Source of the DNA: an uncultured Bacteroidales bacterium
Lineage (GTDB): Bacteria > Bacteroidota > Bacteroidia > Bacteroidales > WCHB1-69
Length of the DNA stretch: 47,945 bases
Assembly (NCBI GenBank): GCA_937949745.1
Contig: CALECM010000057.1
Location: 1 to 47,945 of the forward strand
Reading direction: 5' to 3'
Both the position numbers and the translations under genes were made by a program. The notes beneath the pieces are model-generated. The model made no database searches and was not told the DNA's origin. It worked only from the letters and a program-made list of their open reading frames with translations. Below, in pieces: positions 1 through 7,494 of this stretch (position 1 is the first letter of the stretch; the number at the start of each line of letters is the position of its first letter).

Positions 1-36
1 TACAATTGTATTCGGTAATGTAACTTTTAACTCCAT
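1..36 (-). CDS. rplD: Probable 50S ribosomal protein L4, N-terminal fragment
   Basis: Only the first twelve codons are inside the window (reading MELKVTLPNTIV). They begin at an ATG that overlaps the last ten bases of rplC in another frame. The call rests mainly on position: rplD follows rplC in the S10 operon, and Bacteroidota L4 proteins often start with MEL or MEV. The fragment is too short to prove identity, and the true L4 start could lie further left, outside the window. Confidence 0.4.
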   Translation of the reverse strand, partial: MELKVTLPNTIV

Positions 37-656
37 CTTTCAATAATTATATATGAACCATTAGGCCCGGGGACGGAACCTTTAATTAAGATTAAATTTT
101 TCTCTTTCACAATCTTCAAAATTTGAAGATTGATCATTTTTACGCGATTGCCGCCGGTTCTTCCGGCCATACGCATCCCTTTGAATACTCTTGAAGGCCA
201 TGAAGAAGCACCTAATGATCCGGGTGCCCTTAAACGGTTGTGCTGACCGTGTGTCGAATCTCCGACACCGCCGAAACCGTGGCGTTTTACCACACCCTGG
301 AATCCTTTACCTTTGGAAATACCGCTTACGTCAACGTATTCTCCTTCTTCAAAAATGGTCACATCCAGAATGTCACCAAATTTTTTGCGGTGGCCTTCTT
401 CAAAACGGGTGAACTCCTTTAATACTTTTTTCGGAGTAGTCCCGGCTTTTTCAAAATGGCCTTTCAAAGGTTTGGATGTCTTTTTCTCTTTCTTTTCGTC
501 GTAACCCAATTGGATTGCTTCGTAACCATCTTTTTCGATGGTCTTAACTTGCGTAACCACGCAAGGACCAGCCTCTATCACCGTGCATGGCATAATCTTG
601 CCATTGGCACCGTAGATACTAGTCATTCCAACTTTTTTTCCTATTAATCCAGACAT
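27..656 (-). CDS. rplC: 50S ribosomal protein L3
   Basis: This is ribosomal protein uL3, a primary 23S rRNA binder needed early in large-subunit assembly. The 209-residue product has the usual L3 length. It opens with the signature GLIGKKVGMTSIY and carries the central basic loop around residues 115-165 (GFQGVVKRHGFGG, then HGQHNRLRAPGSLGASSWPSRVFKGMRMAGR), including the glutamine-containing segment that can be methylated in L3. The C-terminus ends in ERWS, slightly longer than the EK-type end I expect in this phylum, because the frame runs on into the start of the next gene. It is the first gene of its operon here. The usual upstream gene rpsJ is absent, and a promoter box lies about 130 bases upstream. 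Confidence 0.97.
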   Translation of the reverse strand: MSGLIGKKVGMTSIYGANGKIMPCTVIEAGPCVVTQVKTIEKDGYEAIQLGYDEKKEKKTSKPLKGHFEKAGTTPKKVLKEFTRFEEGHRKKFGDILDVTIFEEGEYVDVSGISKGKGFQGVVKRHGFGGVGDSTHGQHNRLRAPGSLGASSWPSRVFKGMRMAGRTGGNRVKMINLQILKIVKEKNLILIKGSVPGPNGSYIIIERWS

Positions 657-948
657 TTTAATTTGATTTTATAATGATTTGAAAGTCTTTCTTTACCACG
701 GATTTTTAAGGGATATTGTTTATCTATCAGATTTACAGCAAATTATAAGTTTGTTTCTTTCCCGCAATTTTCCCTTTAAAAAGTCGGCAAATATACACAA
801 ATTTTCAAATAAAAAATACTTTATTCTTTTTTATTCTAATTCGATATAATAATTCCTGAAATCCAGATCAGTCTTTTGACACCCCATCAAACATCTTGCT
901 TCACCCGCTTGTTGATACCAATAAACATACTAATTTAAAAAATATATT
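657..948. other. Divergent intergenic region between rplC and the HdeD-like gene
   Basis: This AT-rich gap of 292 bases contains no convincing reading frame; in particular rpsJ, which normally sits directly before rplC, is not here. It holds a minus-strand promoter box near 788-795. A transcript starting there would give rplC a leader of roughly 125 bases. I could not fold a convincing regulatory structure in that leader by eye. No clear promoter box was found for the plus-strand gene. Confidence 0.6.
788..795 (-). promoter_or_regulatory. Bacteroidota -7 promoter box for rplC
   Basis: On the minus strand this reads TATATTTG, an exact match to the Bacteroidota housekeeping -7 consensus TAnnTTTG. 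No TTTG box is found at the usual 19-20 base spacing. It is the only such match seen between the two divergent genes. Confidence 0.6.
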
Positions 949-1530
949 ATGGCTAACGAACTTAACAATTTAATAGAAAGAACAAAAGACGCCGTCAGAT
1001 ACTGGTGGGTTTTATTGCTCGTAGGAATCATCTTCTTCGTAGTAGGTGTGATCGTATTCTTTTATCCCGGAGAAAGTTATCTTGTTTTATCCGTTTTATT
1101 CGGAGTATCCATGCTTATCTCCGGTATTGCCCAACTGGTATTGGCAATAGCCGACCGGAACTATTTTACTGGAAGAGGCTGGATGATTGTCAGCGGTATT
1201 ATCGAGGTGATCCTCGGGATCATCCTGTGTGCCAATATCGGCATATCGGCCGCCACACTGCCCTTCCTGCTTGCTTTTTGGTTCATGTACCGCGGATTCC
1301 TGACCATAGGATTAGGAAGCGATATGGCCGATTACAGGATCAAAGGGTCGGCGTGGACAATCGTATTGGGAGTTTTGCTTTTGATCTTGTCAATCGTGAT
1401 CTTATTGAGGCCTTTATTCGGATTTAGTATGATCGTGGCACTACTGGGCGTCACTTTCCTGGTATTAGGAGTTACTTCCTGCTATATCGCTTTCCAAGTA
1501 AAAAATGCCCACAACTATCTGAATAAATAA
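949..1530 (+). CDS. HdeD-family (DUF308) membrane protein
   Basis: A 193-residue integral membrane protein with about six hydrophobic segments in three tandem pairs, at approximately residues 18-38, 45-68, 77-95, 98-118, 132-152 and 157-182. Short charged loops such as ADRNYF and DMADYR separate them. This layout is that of the DUF308/HdeD family. In Escherichia coli, HdeD is associated with acid resistance at high cell density, but members in other phyla have no firmly known role. The ATG start is followed directly by an amphipathic N-terminus (NELNNLIERTKDAVRYWW). It is a single-gene unit facing away from rplC and towards wlbA. Confidence 0.85.
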   Translation: MANELNNLIERTKDAVRYWWVLLLVGIIFFVVGVIVFFYPGESYLVLSVLFGVSMLISGIAQLVLAIADRNYFTGRGWMIVSGIIEVILGIILCANIGISAATLPFLLAFWFMYRGFLTIGLGSDMADYRIKGSAWTIVLGVLLLILSIVILLRPLFGFSMIVALLGVTFLVLGVTSCYIAFQVKNAHNYLNK

Positions 1531-1673
1531 TTATCCGGCTTATGGTATGATATCCGGAAGCTTCACTGAAGGATTCATATTGTTTTGACCTAAGATATTA
1601 GATCTCCTCAGAATGCCATTAAAATTGACTTCTGAAAAGTTCACGGATATTACGGGTGATCAATTCAATTAAG

Positions 1674-1703
1674 AGGGAGCGTTACTTAACGGTACTGCTC
1701 CCT
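1674..1703 (-). terminator. Hairpin at the 3' end of the gpsA-wbpA-wlbA operon
   Basis: AGGGAGC at 1674-1680 pairs with GCTCCCT at 1697-1703 across a 16-base loop. The last codons of wlbA lie inside the hairpin. On the minus strand the stem is followed by TCTTAATT, so the U-run is weak; it is a plausible but not classical terminator. Confidence 0.4.
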
Positions 1704-2675
1704 TTCATGTTTGCCTACGAAAGGATGGTGGGAAAGTTTATATTTGGCAAACGGATGATAATCCCCGGTCAATCCGATGGGGGGCGCATTCCTGATCCCG
1801 TGCACGATATCAATACAACTTTTGGCGTCTTCCAGTCCGAATCCATGTCCTTCCAGGATGGCCTTGTAGCTTTCGGTATGTAATTCCGTGAAACCCTGGC
1901 TGAATTCAAATTCTTTTCCTTCGATCATAATAGAACGGTAAGTATATTTATTTTCAGCTACCGCGCTTTCAGGCAAATGTTCCGCATTAATACTAAGGAA
2001 ATAGCGAACCCTCGCTTTTTCGAGGACTAAAAATCCGGCTACCCTGTCATGTGATTTGATATGCACGATGTTCTCTTTCACAGGTCCGAATACCCATGTC
2101 AGCATATCATAAAAATGGACACCTATATTGGTCGCGATGCCTCCGCTTTTATGGTCATCGCCTTTCCAGCTTGCATAATACCAGTTTCCTCTTGAAGTAA
2201 TATAAGTAAGATCCACATCGTACATTTTATCCTGAGGCCCCTCTTCCACATTCTTTTTCAGCGATTTGATCGCGTCGTGGAGCCTGAGTTGCAGGATCGT
2301 ATTGACCTTTTGTTCCGATTCGCTTTCTATTTTCTGTAAAGCTTCTATATTCCATGGATTTAATACCAGAGGTTTCTCACAAATAATTCCGGCGCCCAGG
2401 CGTAATCCGTAACGTATATGTGCATCATGCAAATAATTGGGTGTACAAATAGATATGATATCGATACGGTCGGAACTGTTTTTAATTTTAGAACAATGGC
2501 GGTCAAAAAGTTCCATTTCCGTGAAAAAAGAAGTTTGTGGGAAATAACTGTCGATAATTCCTACACTATCGGATTTATCATAAGCAGCTTTAAGGCAGTT
2601 GCCCGTATCTTTGATCGCTTTGAGATGTCGTGGCGCAATATATCCGCCCACGCCCATGATAGCAAAATTTTTCAT
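1686..2675 (-). CDS. wlbA: Gfo/Idh/MocA-family UDP-GlcNAcA 3-dehydrogenase (WlbA/WbpB-like)
   Basis: A 329-residue NAD-dependent oxidoreductase of the Gfo/Idh/MocA fold. The start (KNFAIMGVGGYIAPRHLKAI) and the following DKSDSVGIIDSYFP segment are characteristic of WbpB/WlbA. These enzymes oxidise the 3-position of UDP-N-acetylglucosaminuronic acid on the way to 2,3-diamino-uronic acids of LPS O-antigens. The family's nucleotide and sugar-binding motif is seen as CEKPLVLNP near residue 100, and a catalytic-type histidine segment (GGIATNIGVHFYDML) near residue 178. It sits 40 bases after wbpA, whose product would be its substrate. The later enzymes of that pathway (WbpE aminotransferase, WbpD acetyltransferase, WbpI epimerase) are not in this window, so the end product is unknown. 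Confidence 0.85.
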   Translation of the reverse strand: MKNFAIMGVGGYIAPRHLKAIKDTGNCLKAAYDKSDSVGIIDSYFPQTSFFTEMELFDRHCSKIKNSSDRIDIISICTPNYLHDAHIRYGLRLGAGIICEKPLVLNPWNIEALQKIESESEQKVNTILQLRLHDAIKSLKKNVEEGPQDKMYDVDLTYITSRGNWYYASWKGDDHKSGGIATNIGVHFYDMLTWVFGPVKENIVHIKSHDRVAGFLVLEKARVRYFLSINAEHLPESAVAENKYTYRSIMIEGKEFEFSQGFTELHTESYKAILEGHGFGLEDAKSCIDIVHGIRNAPPIGLTGDYHPFAKYKLSHHPFVGKHEREQYR

Positions 2676-2715
2676 ATCAGCGAATCCGGTTTTTATGTAT
2701 ATTATTTTATTTGGA

Positions 2716-4005
2716 TTATAATCTTCCGTCTATAATTTCGCGGTCCAGAATACCTTTTACATCGTATATTACGCCTTCCGCTTTGGGTAACGCTTTGATG
2801 TCCATGGATAAAAAAGTTTCGTGGGAAACGGCCAGGATCACGGCGTCGTAGGATCCGTAAAGTATATCGGTATCTTTACCTGCAATAGAAATACCATATT
2901 CATGATGCACCACTGCCGGGTCGGCCAGCGGATCGAAAATGGTGATGTTCGGCGTATATTCTTTGAGTGTGGTGATAATGTCGACCACTTTGGTGTTTCT
3001 GATATCCGGACAATTTTCCTTGAAAGTAATCCCCAGAATTAAGATCCGGGCATCTTTGACTATGAGTCCTTTTTTATTCATCAGTTTGATCACCTCGTTG
3101 GCCACATATTCTCCCATACCGTCATTGAGGCGCCTTGCAGCCGACATAATGCGGGGAAGTATTCCGTAAACCTGCGCTTTCTGGATCAGGTAATAAGGAT
3201 CTACGCCGATGCAATGTCCTCCGACCAATCCCGGTTTGAGTTTAATAAAATTCCATTTGGTCGCTGCCGCATCGATTACGTCCTGGGTGTCGATCCCCAT
3301 CGCATTAAAAATCCTCGCCAGCTCATTCATGAACGCAATATTTACATCCCGTTGTGCATTTTCAATGATCTTGGAAGCTTCCGCTACCCGGATTGAAGAA
3401 GCTTTATAAGTCCCGTTCCGGAGAACCGAATTATACAATTGATCAACGAAATCCGCAATTTCGGGAGTTGAGCCCGAAGTTACTTTTTTGATATTGAACA
3501 CGGTATGTTCCCGGTCCCCGGGATTGATCCTTTCCGGAGAATAGCCCGCATAAAAATCCTCGTTATAACGCAAACCCGAAATGAATTCAATGATCGGGAT
3601 GCACTCTTCTTCCGTTACGCCCGGATATACGGTTGATTCGTATATGACAATATTGCCTTTGGATATGACTTTTCCGACGGAAGTACTCGCGTTCACCAAC
3701 GGATCTAAATTGGGCCGGTTATTCCGGTCCACAGGTGTAGGTACCGCTACAATATATATATCACATTCCGCTATTTGTTCCAATTGATCCGTACAGGTAA
3801 AACCCCGTTGTAAAGCTTTTTGGAGTTCATCTTCCTCTACTTCGAGCGTGCTGTCGTGTCCGGACATCAACTCTTCGATTCTTCCGGCATTTTTATCAAA
3901 GCCTATGGTCCTGTACCGGGTAGAAAACAAAACGGCCAATGGCAATCCTACATATCCTAAGCCGATTACGGCAATGGACAGATCGTTATTTAAATTATTT
4001 TTCAC
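2716..4005 (-). CDS. wbpA: UDP-N-acetylglucosamine/mannosamine 6-dehydrogenase (WbpA/WecC/TviB type)
   Basis: A 429-residue nucleotide-sugar dehydrogenase that oxidises C6 of a UDP-HexNAc to a uronic acid using two NAD+. The Rossmann motif GLGYVGLPLA is at about residues 16-25. The central region has NAQRDVNIAFMNELA, and the substrate loop VGGHCIGVDPYYL carries the catalytic cysteine near residue 265. The C-terminal domain contains ILGITFKENCPDIRNTK. The start codon is GTG at 4005; no in-frame ATG lies upstream of the glycine-rich motif. It follows gpsA by 34 bases and precedes wlbA. Placement next to wlbA favours UDP-GlcNAc as substrate (WbpA role) over UDP-ManNAc (WecC), which is an inference. 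Confidence 0.88.
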   Translation of the reverse strand: MKNNLNNDLSIAVIGLGYVGLPLAVLFSTRYRTIGFDKNAGRIEELMSGHDSTLEVEEDELQKALQRGFTCTDQLEQIAECDIYIVAVPTPVDRNNRPNLDPLVNASTSVGKVISKGNIVIYESTVYPGVTEEECIPIIEFISGLRYNEDFYAGYSPERINPGDREHTVFNIKKVTSGSTPEIADFVDQLYNSVLRNGTYKASSIRVAEASKIIENAQRDVNIAFMNELARIFNAMGIDTQDVIDAAATKWNFIKLKPGLVGGHCIGVDPYYLIQKAQVYGILPRIMSAARRLNDGMGEYVANEVIKLMNKKGLIVKDARILILGITFKENCPDIRNTKVVDIITTLKEYTPNITIFDPLADPAVVHHEYGISIAGKDTDILYGSYDAVILAVSHETFLSMDIKALPKAEGVIYDVKGILDREIIDGRL

Positions 4006-4039
4006 CAGTATGAAAATTGAGAAATGTTATAAATGGAAG

Positions 4040-5098
4040 TTAGACAAAGTGTTCGGAGATACGTTTCATTTCCGACTCCACATTCTGTTCGTCGTAAAGT
4101 ATGCCGTAGATCGCTTCCGCGATAGGAATATAGACATCATACAATTTATTGATTTCGTGTATACAACGTGAAGCGTAGTATCCTTCGGCGATCATGTTCA
4201 TCTCGAGCTGGGCAATCCGTACGCTCAGTCCATGTCCGATCATATTGCCGAACAACCGGTTGCGACTGTAACTGGAATAAGCGGTAACCAGCAAGTCTCC
4301 CAGATATACCGAATCCGAAAGTTCCCGTTCATTGTCCGGGTATAATTCCGTTATGAATTTCTTCATCTCTTTCACGCAATTGGCGATATAAGTAGCAATA
4401 AAATTATCTCCGTAGCCAAGGCCGCTGTAAATACCCGCGCCCAGCGCGTAAATATTTTTCAATACCGTCGACATCTCCGCACCCATAAGATCATTGGAAA
4501 CGATCGTGCGGATATAGCGGTTTGTGAAAAATTTGGCCACTGTTTCCGCCAGTTCGGTATTTTCAGATGCAGCGGTGAGGTAAGTAGCCTTTTCTTTGGC
4601 GATTTCTTCCGCGTGGGAAGGACCGCTGATAAGCGCCAGGTTGGAGATGGGTACATTAAATTCGCTCATTAAATAATCCGTAATCACCTGCATGGTTTCG
4701 GGCACGATCCCTTTGACCGCGTTAATGATCTTTTTCTTGTTGAGCCTGGATTTTTTTAACGGAGCCAGTGTTTTATGAAGGAACGCCGAAGGTGAAACGA
4801 TAATCACATAATCGGCCCGGGCTACAATTTTCTTAATATCCGTACTGATATTGATATGGCTGGCGTCAATATATACCGAGCTCATATATAGAGGATTATG
4901 GCCGAAATTGGTAATACCCTCCACTATTTCTTCTTCGCGTACCCACCAGTGGATATGCTCAAGGTTATCCGAAAGAATTTTGATAATAGCCGTGGCCCAG
5001 CTTCCTCCGCCGATTACCGCTACACGGTAACGCAATCTGGTTTTCTTTTTCCGTATAGGATTTATTTTACGGTCCAGTAAGTTTAAATTTACCTCCAA
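4040..5098 (-). CDS. gpsA: NAD(P)-dependent glycerol-3-phosphate dehydrogenase
   Basis: This enzyme reduces dihydroxyacetone phosphate to sn-glycerol 3-phosphate, the backbone precursor of phospholipids. The 352-residue product has the nucleotide-binding motif VIGGGSWATA at about residues 28-37, NAVKGIVPET near 126-135, the GPSHAEEIA segment near 158-167 and the substrate-binding stretch GAGIYSGLGYGDN near 220. It carries about 20 extra basic residues before the Rossmann fold. The start is TTG at 5098: a stop codon lies five codons upstream and no ATG exists before the conserved core, so a non-ATG start is required. It is the first gene of a minus-strand operon with wbpA and wlbA and is transcribed divergently from gmhA. 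Confidence 0.93.
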   Translation of the reverse strand: MEVNLNLLDRKINPIRKKKTRLRYRVAVIGGGSWATAIIKILSDNLEHIHWWVREEEIVEGITNFGHNPLYMSSVYIDASHINISTDIKKIVARADYVIIVSPSAFLHKTLAPLKKSRLNKKKIINAVKGIVPETMQVITDYLMSEFNVPISNLALISGPSHAEEIAKEKATYLTAASENTELAETVAKFFTNRYIRTIVSNDLMGAEMSTVLKNIYALGAGIYSGLGYGDNFIATYIANCVKEMKKFITELYPDNERELSDSVYLGDLLVTAYSSYSRNRLFGNMIGHGLSVRIAQLEMNMIAEGYYASRCIHEINKLYDVYIPIAEAIYGILYDEQNVESEMKRISEHFV

Positions 5099-5119
5099 AA
5101 TTAACTTTTTTTAAGGATG

Positions 5120-5127
5120 CAAAAATA
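5120..5127 (-). promoter_or_regulatory. -7 promoter box for the gpsA-wbpA-wlbA operon
   Basis: Minus-strand TATTTTTG matches TAnnTTTG and lies 22 bases before the gpsA TTG start. No clear -33 box. It faces away from the gmhA promoter about 110 bases to the right. Confidence 0.6.
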
Positions 5128-5239
5128 AGAAAATAACTTCAAATTAAAACAGGTTTAATACAAACAACGGTTTCTCTTTTTTATTATGTAAGGATCCATA
5201 CTTCAGGAATTATATTTATCCACTTCACTTTATTTTCCC

Positions 5240-5247
5240 TATTTTTG
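5240..5247 (+). promoter_or_regulatory. -7 promoter box for gmhA-nadA
   Basis: TATTTTTG matches the TAnnTTTG consensus and ends 19 bases before the gmhA start. A very short leader is implied. Confidence 0.6.
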
Positions 5248-5266
5248 CAAATCAATTCAATGATAT

Positions 5267-5851
5267 ATGATGCGCATTAAAGAAATTATCAACCAAAATA
5301 TAGAAATACACCGCCAGATTTTATCCGATGAGAAATTACTGGATAAAATCTCTTCTTCTGCCGCCCTGATCGTCGATTCCCTGAAAAACGGAGGAAAAAT
5401 CCATTTTTGCGGAAATGGAGGAAGTGCGGCGGATGCCCAGCATCTGGCAGCCGAGTTGTCGGGAAGATATTATATCGACCGCCCGCCGCTTAATGCTGAA
5501 GCGATGCACGTTAACAGCTCATATGTTACGGCGGTGGCCAATGATTACGGTTACGATCATATCTATTCGAGATTACTGGCCGGAACAGGCAAAGAAGGTG
5601 ACGTGCTGGTCGCCATTTCTACTTCGGGTAATGCGGCCAATATTATACAGGCCTGCCGGAAAGCCCGTGAAATAAATATCTCCGTGGTTTCCTTTACCGG
5701 GGAAACAGGAGGAATGCTGAAAGGACTTTCTGATATTCTTATCAATATACCTTCCATGGATACGCCCAGGATACAGGAAGCCCACATTATGACCGGGCAT
5801 ATTATTTGCGAAATGGTGGAATCGGAATTGTTTTCGCATCTCAAACATTAA
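5267..5851 (+). CDS. gmhA: Phosphoheptose isomerase (sedoheptulose 7-phosphate isomerase)
   Basis: GmhA converts sedoheptulose 7-phosphate to D-glycero-D-manno-heptose 7-phosphate, the first step of ADP-heptose synthesis for the LPS inner core. The 194-residue protein is a single SIS (sugar isomerase) domain. The signature FCGNGGSAADAQHLAAELSG is at about residues 47-66, a serine-rich phosphate loop ISTSGNAANI near 120-130, and the C-terminal HIMTGHIICEMVE helix carries the histidine and glutamate of the active site. The start is the first of two ATG codons; either could be used. It is cotranscribed with nadA, 24 bases downstream. The other heptose genes (hldE, gmhB) are not in the window. 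Confidence 0.94.
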   Translation: MMRIKEIINQNIEIHRQILSDEKLLDKISSSAALIVDSLKNGGKIHFCGNGGSAADAQHLAAELSGRYYIDRPPLNAEAMHVNSSYVTAVANDYGYDHIYSRLLAGTGKEGDVLVAISTSGNAANIIQACRKAREINISVVSFTGETGGMLKGLSDILINIPSMDTPRIQEAHIMTGHIICEMVESELFSHLKH

Positions 5852-5875
5852 TATTTCCATAGCTGTTATTTATCT

Positions 5876-6793
5876 ATGATGCTAAAAGAGAAAATACTAG
5901 AACTGAAACAAAAGAAGAATGCGGTCATACTGGCCCATTATTATACGATCCCGGAAGTGCAGGATGTGGCGGATTTTGTAGGGGACAGTCTTGCTTTGGC
6001 CCAGGCTGCCGCAGATACGGAAGCCGATATCATTTTATTCGCGGGTGTCCATTTTATGGCCGAAACCGCCAAGATATTGAATAAGAACAAAAAAGTCCTT
6101 ATCCCTGACCTGAACGCGGGATGTTCTCTGGCAGACAGTTGTCCGGCGGGGGATTTCGCGGAATTTCTCAAACAATATCCGGATCATAAAGTATTGAGTT
6201 ACATCAATTGCTCTGCAGCGGTAAAGACACTGTCGGATATTATCGTCACTTCCGGAAATGCTTTGAAAATTGTAAAATCCTTGCCGGAAGACGAAAAGAT
6301 CGTCTTTGCTCCCGACAGGAACCTGGGCTCTTATATTAATAAAGAGACAGGAAGAAATATGGTGTTATGGAACGGCGCCTGCCATGTTCATGACCAGTTA
6401 AATACCGAACAGGTTATTGACCTTAAACTGCAGCATCCAGAAGCCAGGGTGCTGGCGCATCCGGAATGCCAGGGTCCGGTATTGGCTTTGGCCGATTTTG
6501 TGGGTTCTACGGCAGCTATGCTCAATTACGTCACGGCCGATCCCCATCACTCTTTTATTGTAGCTACGGAAACCGGTATATTATATGAAATGCAGAAACG
6601 GAATCCTGGAAAAATTTTTTATATCGTCAATGCCATGGAATCATGTAATTGTAATGATTGCGAGTATATGAAGATGAATAATCTGGTCAATATTTACCGG
6701 TCGCTTTTAGATGAAACCCCGGAAATTACTCTTGACGATGAAACCATCGAATTGGCGAAAAAACCTATATTACGTATGCTGGAATTAAGCTAA
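5876..6793 (+). CDS. nadA: Quinolinate synthase
   Basis: NadA condenses iminoaspartate with dihydroxyacetone phosphate to form quinolinate, the committed step of de novo NAD synthesis, using a [4Fe-4S] cluster. The 305-residue length fits the compact NadA class. The start KNAVILAHYYTIPEVQDVAD is typical. Cluster cysteines are visible at residue 83 (NAGCSLAD), residue 169 (NGACHVHD) and in the C-terminal CNCNDC motif at 257-262. The HPECQGPV and GSTAAML segments bind substrate. Two consecutive ATG codons could serve as the start. The partner genes nadB and nadC are not nearby, although nadE lies about 21 kb away in this window. Confidence 0.96.
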   Translation: MMLKEKILELKQKKNAVILAHYYTIPEVQDVADFVGDSLALAQAAADTEADIILFAGVHFMAETAKILNKNKKVLIPDLNAGCSLADSCPAGDFAEFLKQYPDHKVLSYINCSAAVKTLSDIIVTSGNALKIVKSLPEDEKIVFAPDRNLGSYINKETGRNMVLWNGACHVHDQLNTEQVIDLKLQHPEARVLAHPECQGPVLALADFVGSTAAMLNYVTADPHHSFIVATETGILYEMQKRNPGKIFYIVNAMESCNCNDCEYMKMNNLVNIYRSLLDETPEITLDDETIELAKKPILRMLELS

Positions 6794-6923
6794 TTAAGTT
6801 TTTTTTGTAAATTTAATCTTAATATTCACTGATTTAGTAAAAAATATTCATTGATAACCAATGGATTAGTTTTGTCGATTAACCTTTTTTAAGAAAATAT
6901 CTTATTTATATAGTGATTTATAC

Positions 6924-6931
6924 TATTTTTG
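6924..6931 (+). promoter_or_regulatory. -7 promoter box of the MarR/fatty-acid operon
   Basis: TATTTTTG matches TAnnTTTG. It ends ten bases before a 21-bp palindrome, so the predicted transcription start falls at the edge of that palindrome. No -33 box was recognised. Confidence 0.6.
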
Positions 6932-6940
6932 CCGTCATAA

Positions 6941-6961
6941 AATTAGTTAGACTATCTAATT
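6941..6961 (+). promoter_or_regulatory. Palindromic operator for the MarR regulator
   Basis: A 21-base inverted repeat centred on base 6951. The left arm AATTAGTTAG and right arm CTATCTAATT are mirror-complementary at nine of ten positions. The core pattern is TTAGnTAG-n-CTAnCTAA, the size and symmetry expected for a winged-helix MarR dimer. It sits just downstream of the -7 box and about 30 bases before the regulator gene, an ideal place for autorepression by blocking initiation. Binding by this regulator is inferred from position and symmetry. Confidence 0.7.
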
Positions 6962-6990
6962 AAAGTTAAAAGGATAAAGAAGTGGAATTC

Positions 6991-7464
6991 ATGGAAGATA
7001 CTTATTCGAAAGAGCTCAGCGATCTTTTGGTCGATTCCTTTAATCTGGTTAACCAGCTGGAAAAGAATAGGCTAAAGGGAATTAAGAATGTGGATTTAAG
7101 TATCAGTGAATTACATGTTATTGAGGCAATCGGAAGCGATGATAAAGGTACTTCAATACGCGAAATCGCCAGGAATCTGGATATTACCATGCCGTCCGTT
7201 ACCGTTGCCACCAATAAACTGGAAAGAAAAGGATTGGTTACCAAGATACAGGATGAAGAAGACAGAAGGGTAGTAAGGGTAGTATTAACCCCGCTGGGGA
7301 AAAAATTTGACATGGCCCATCATTATTTTCATAAGCGTATGATCCGGGCCATTCTTACTCAATTAAAAGAAGAAGACAAACCTACCTTTATGAATGCCAT
7401 CCGTCAGTTGCATCTTTTTTTTGAAGTCAATTCGAAAAGTCTGGCTAAAAGAATAGAAAGTTAA
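6991..7464 (+). CDS. MarR-family transcriptional regulator (FabT-like context)
   Basis: A small winged helix-turn-helix repressor of about 157 residues. The region reading SISELHVIEAIG followed by TSIREIARNLDITMPSVTVA is the recognition helix pair. The wing is KGLVTKIQDEEDRRVVRVVLT, containing the classical D-x-R-R motif of MarR proteins. The end is a coiled dimerisation helix. I chose the ATG at 6991; a GTG at 6982 with an AGGA seven bases upstream is a real alternative and would add three residues. It heads the operon of KAS III, KAS II and FabZ genes, much as FabT does in streptococci, so an acyl-ACP or fatty-acid related ligand is likely. The family assignment is secure but the ligand is inferred. 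Confidence 0.9.
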   Translation: MEDTYSKELSDLLVDSFNLVNQLEKNRLKGIKNVDLSISELHVIEAIGSDDKGTSIREIARNLDITMPSVTVATNKLERKGLVTKIQDEEDRRVVRVVLTPLGKKFDMAHHYFHKRMIRAILTQLKEEDKPTFMNAIRQLHLFFEVNSKSLAKRIES

Positions 7465-7494
7465 CATCATTTAAGGATTTAAATAAAAGCTTTT

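Noticed and set aside
191..647. Plus-strand frames across rplC
   Set aside because: They are antisense to a well-conserved ribosomal protein gene and have no recognisable protein features.
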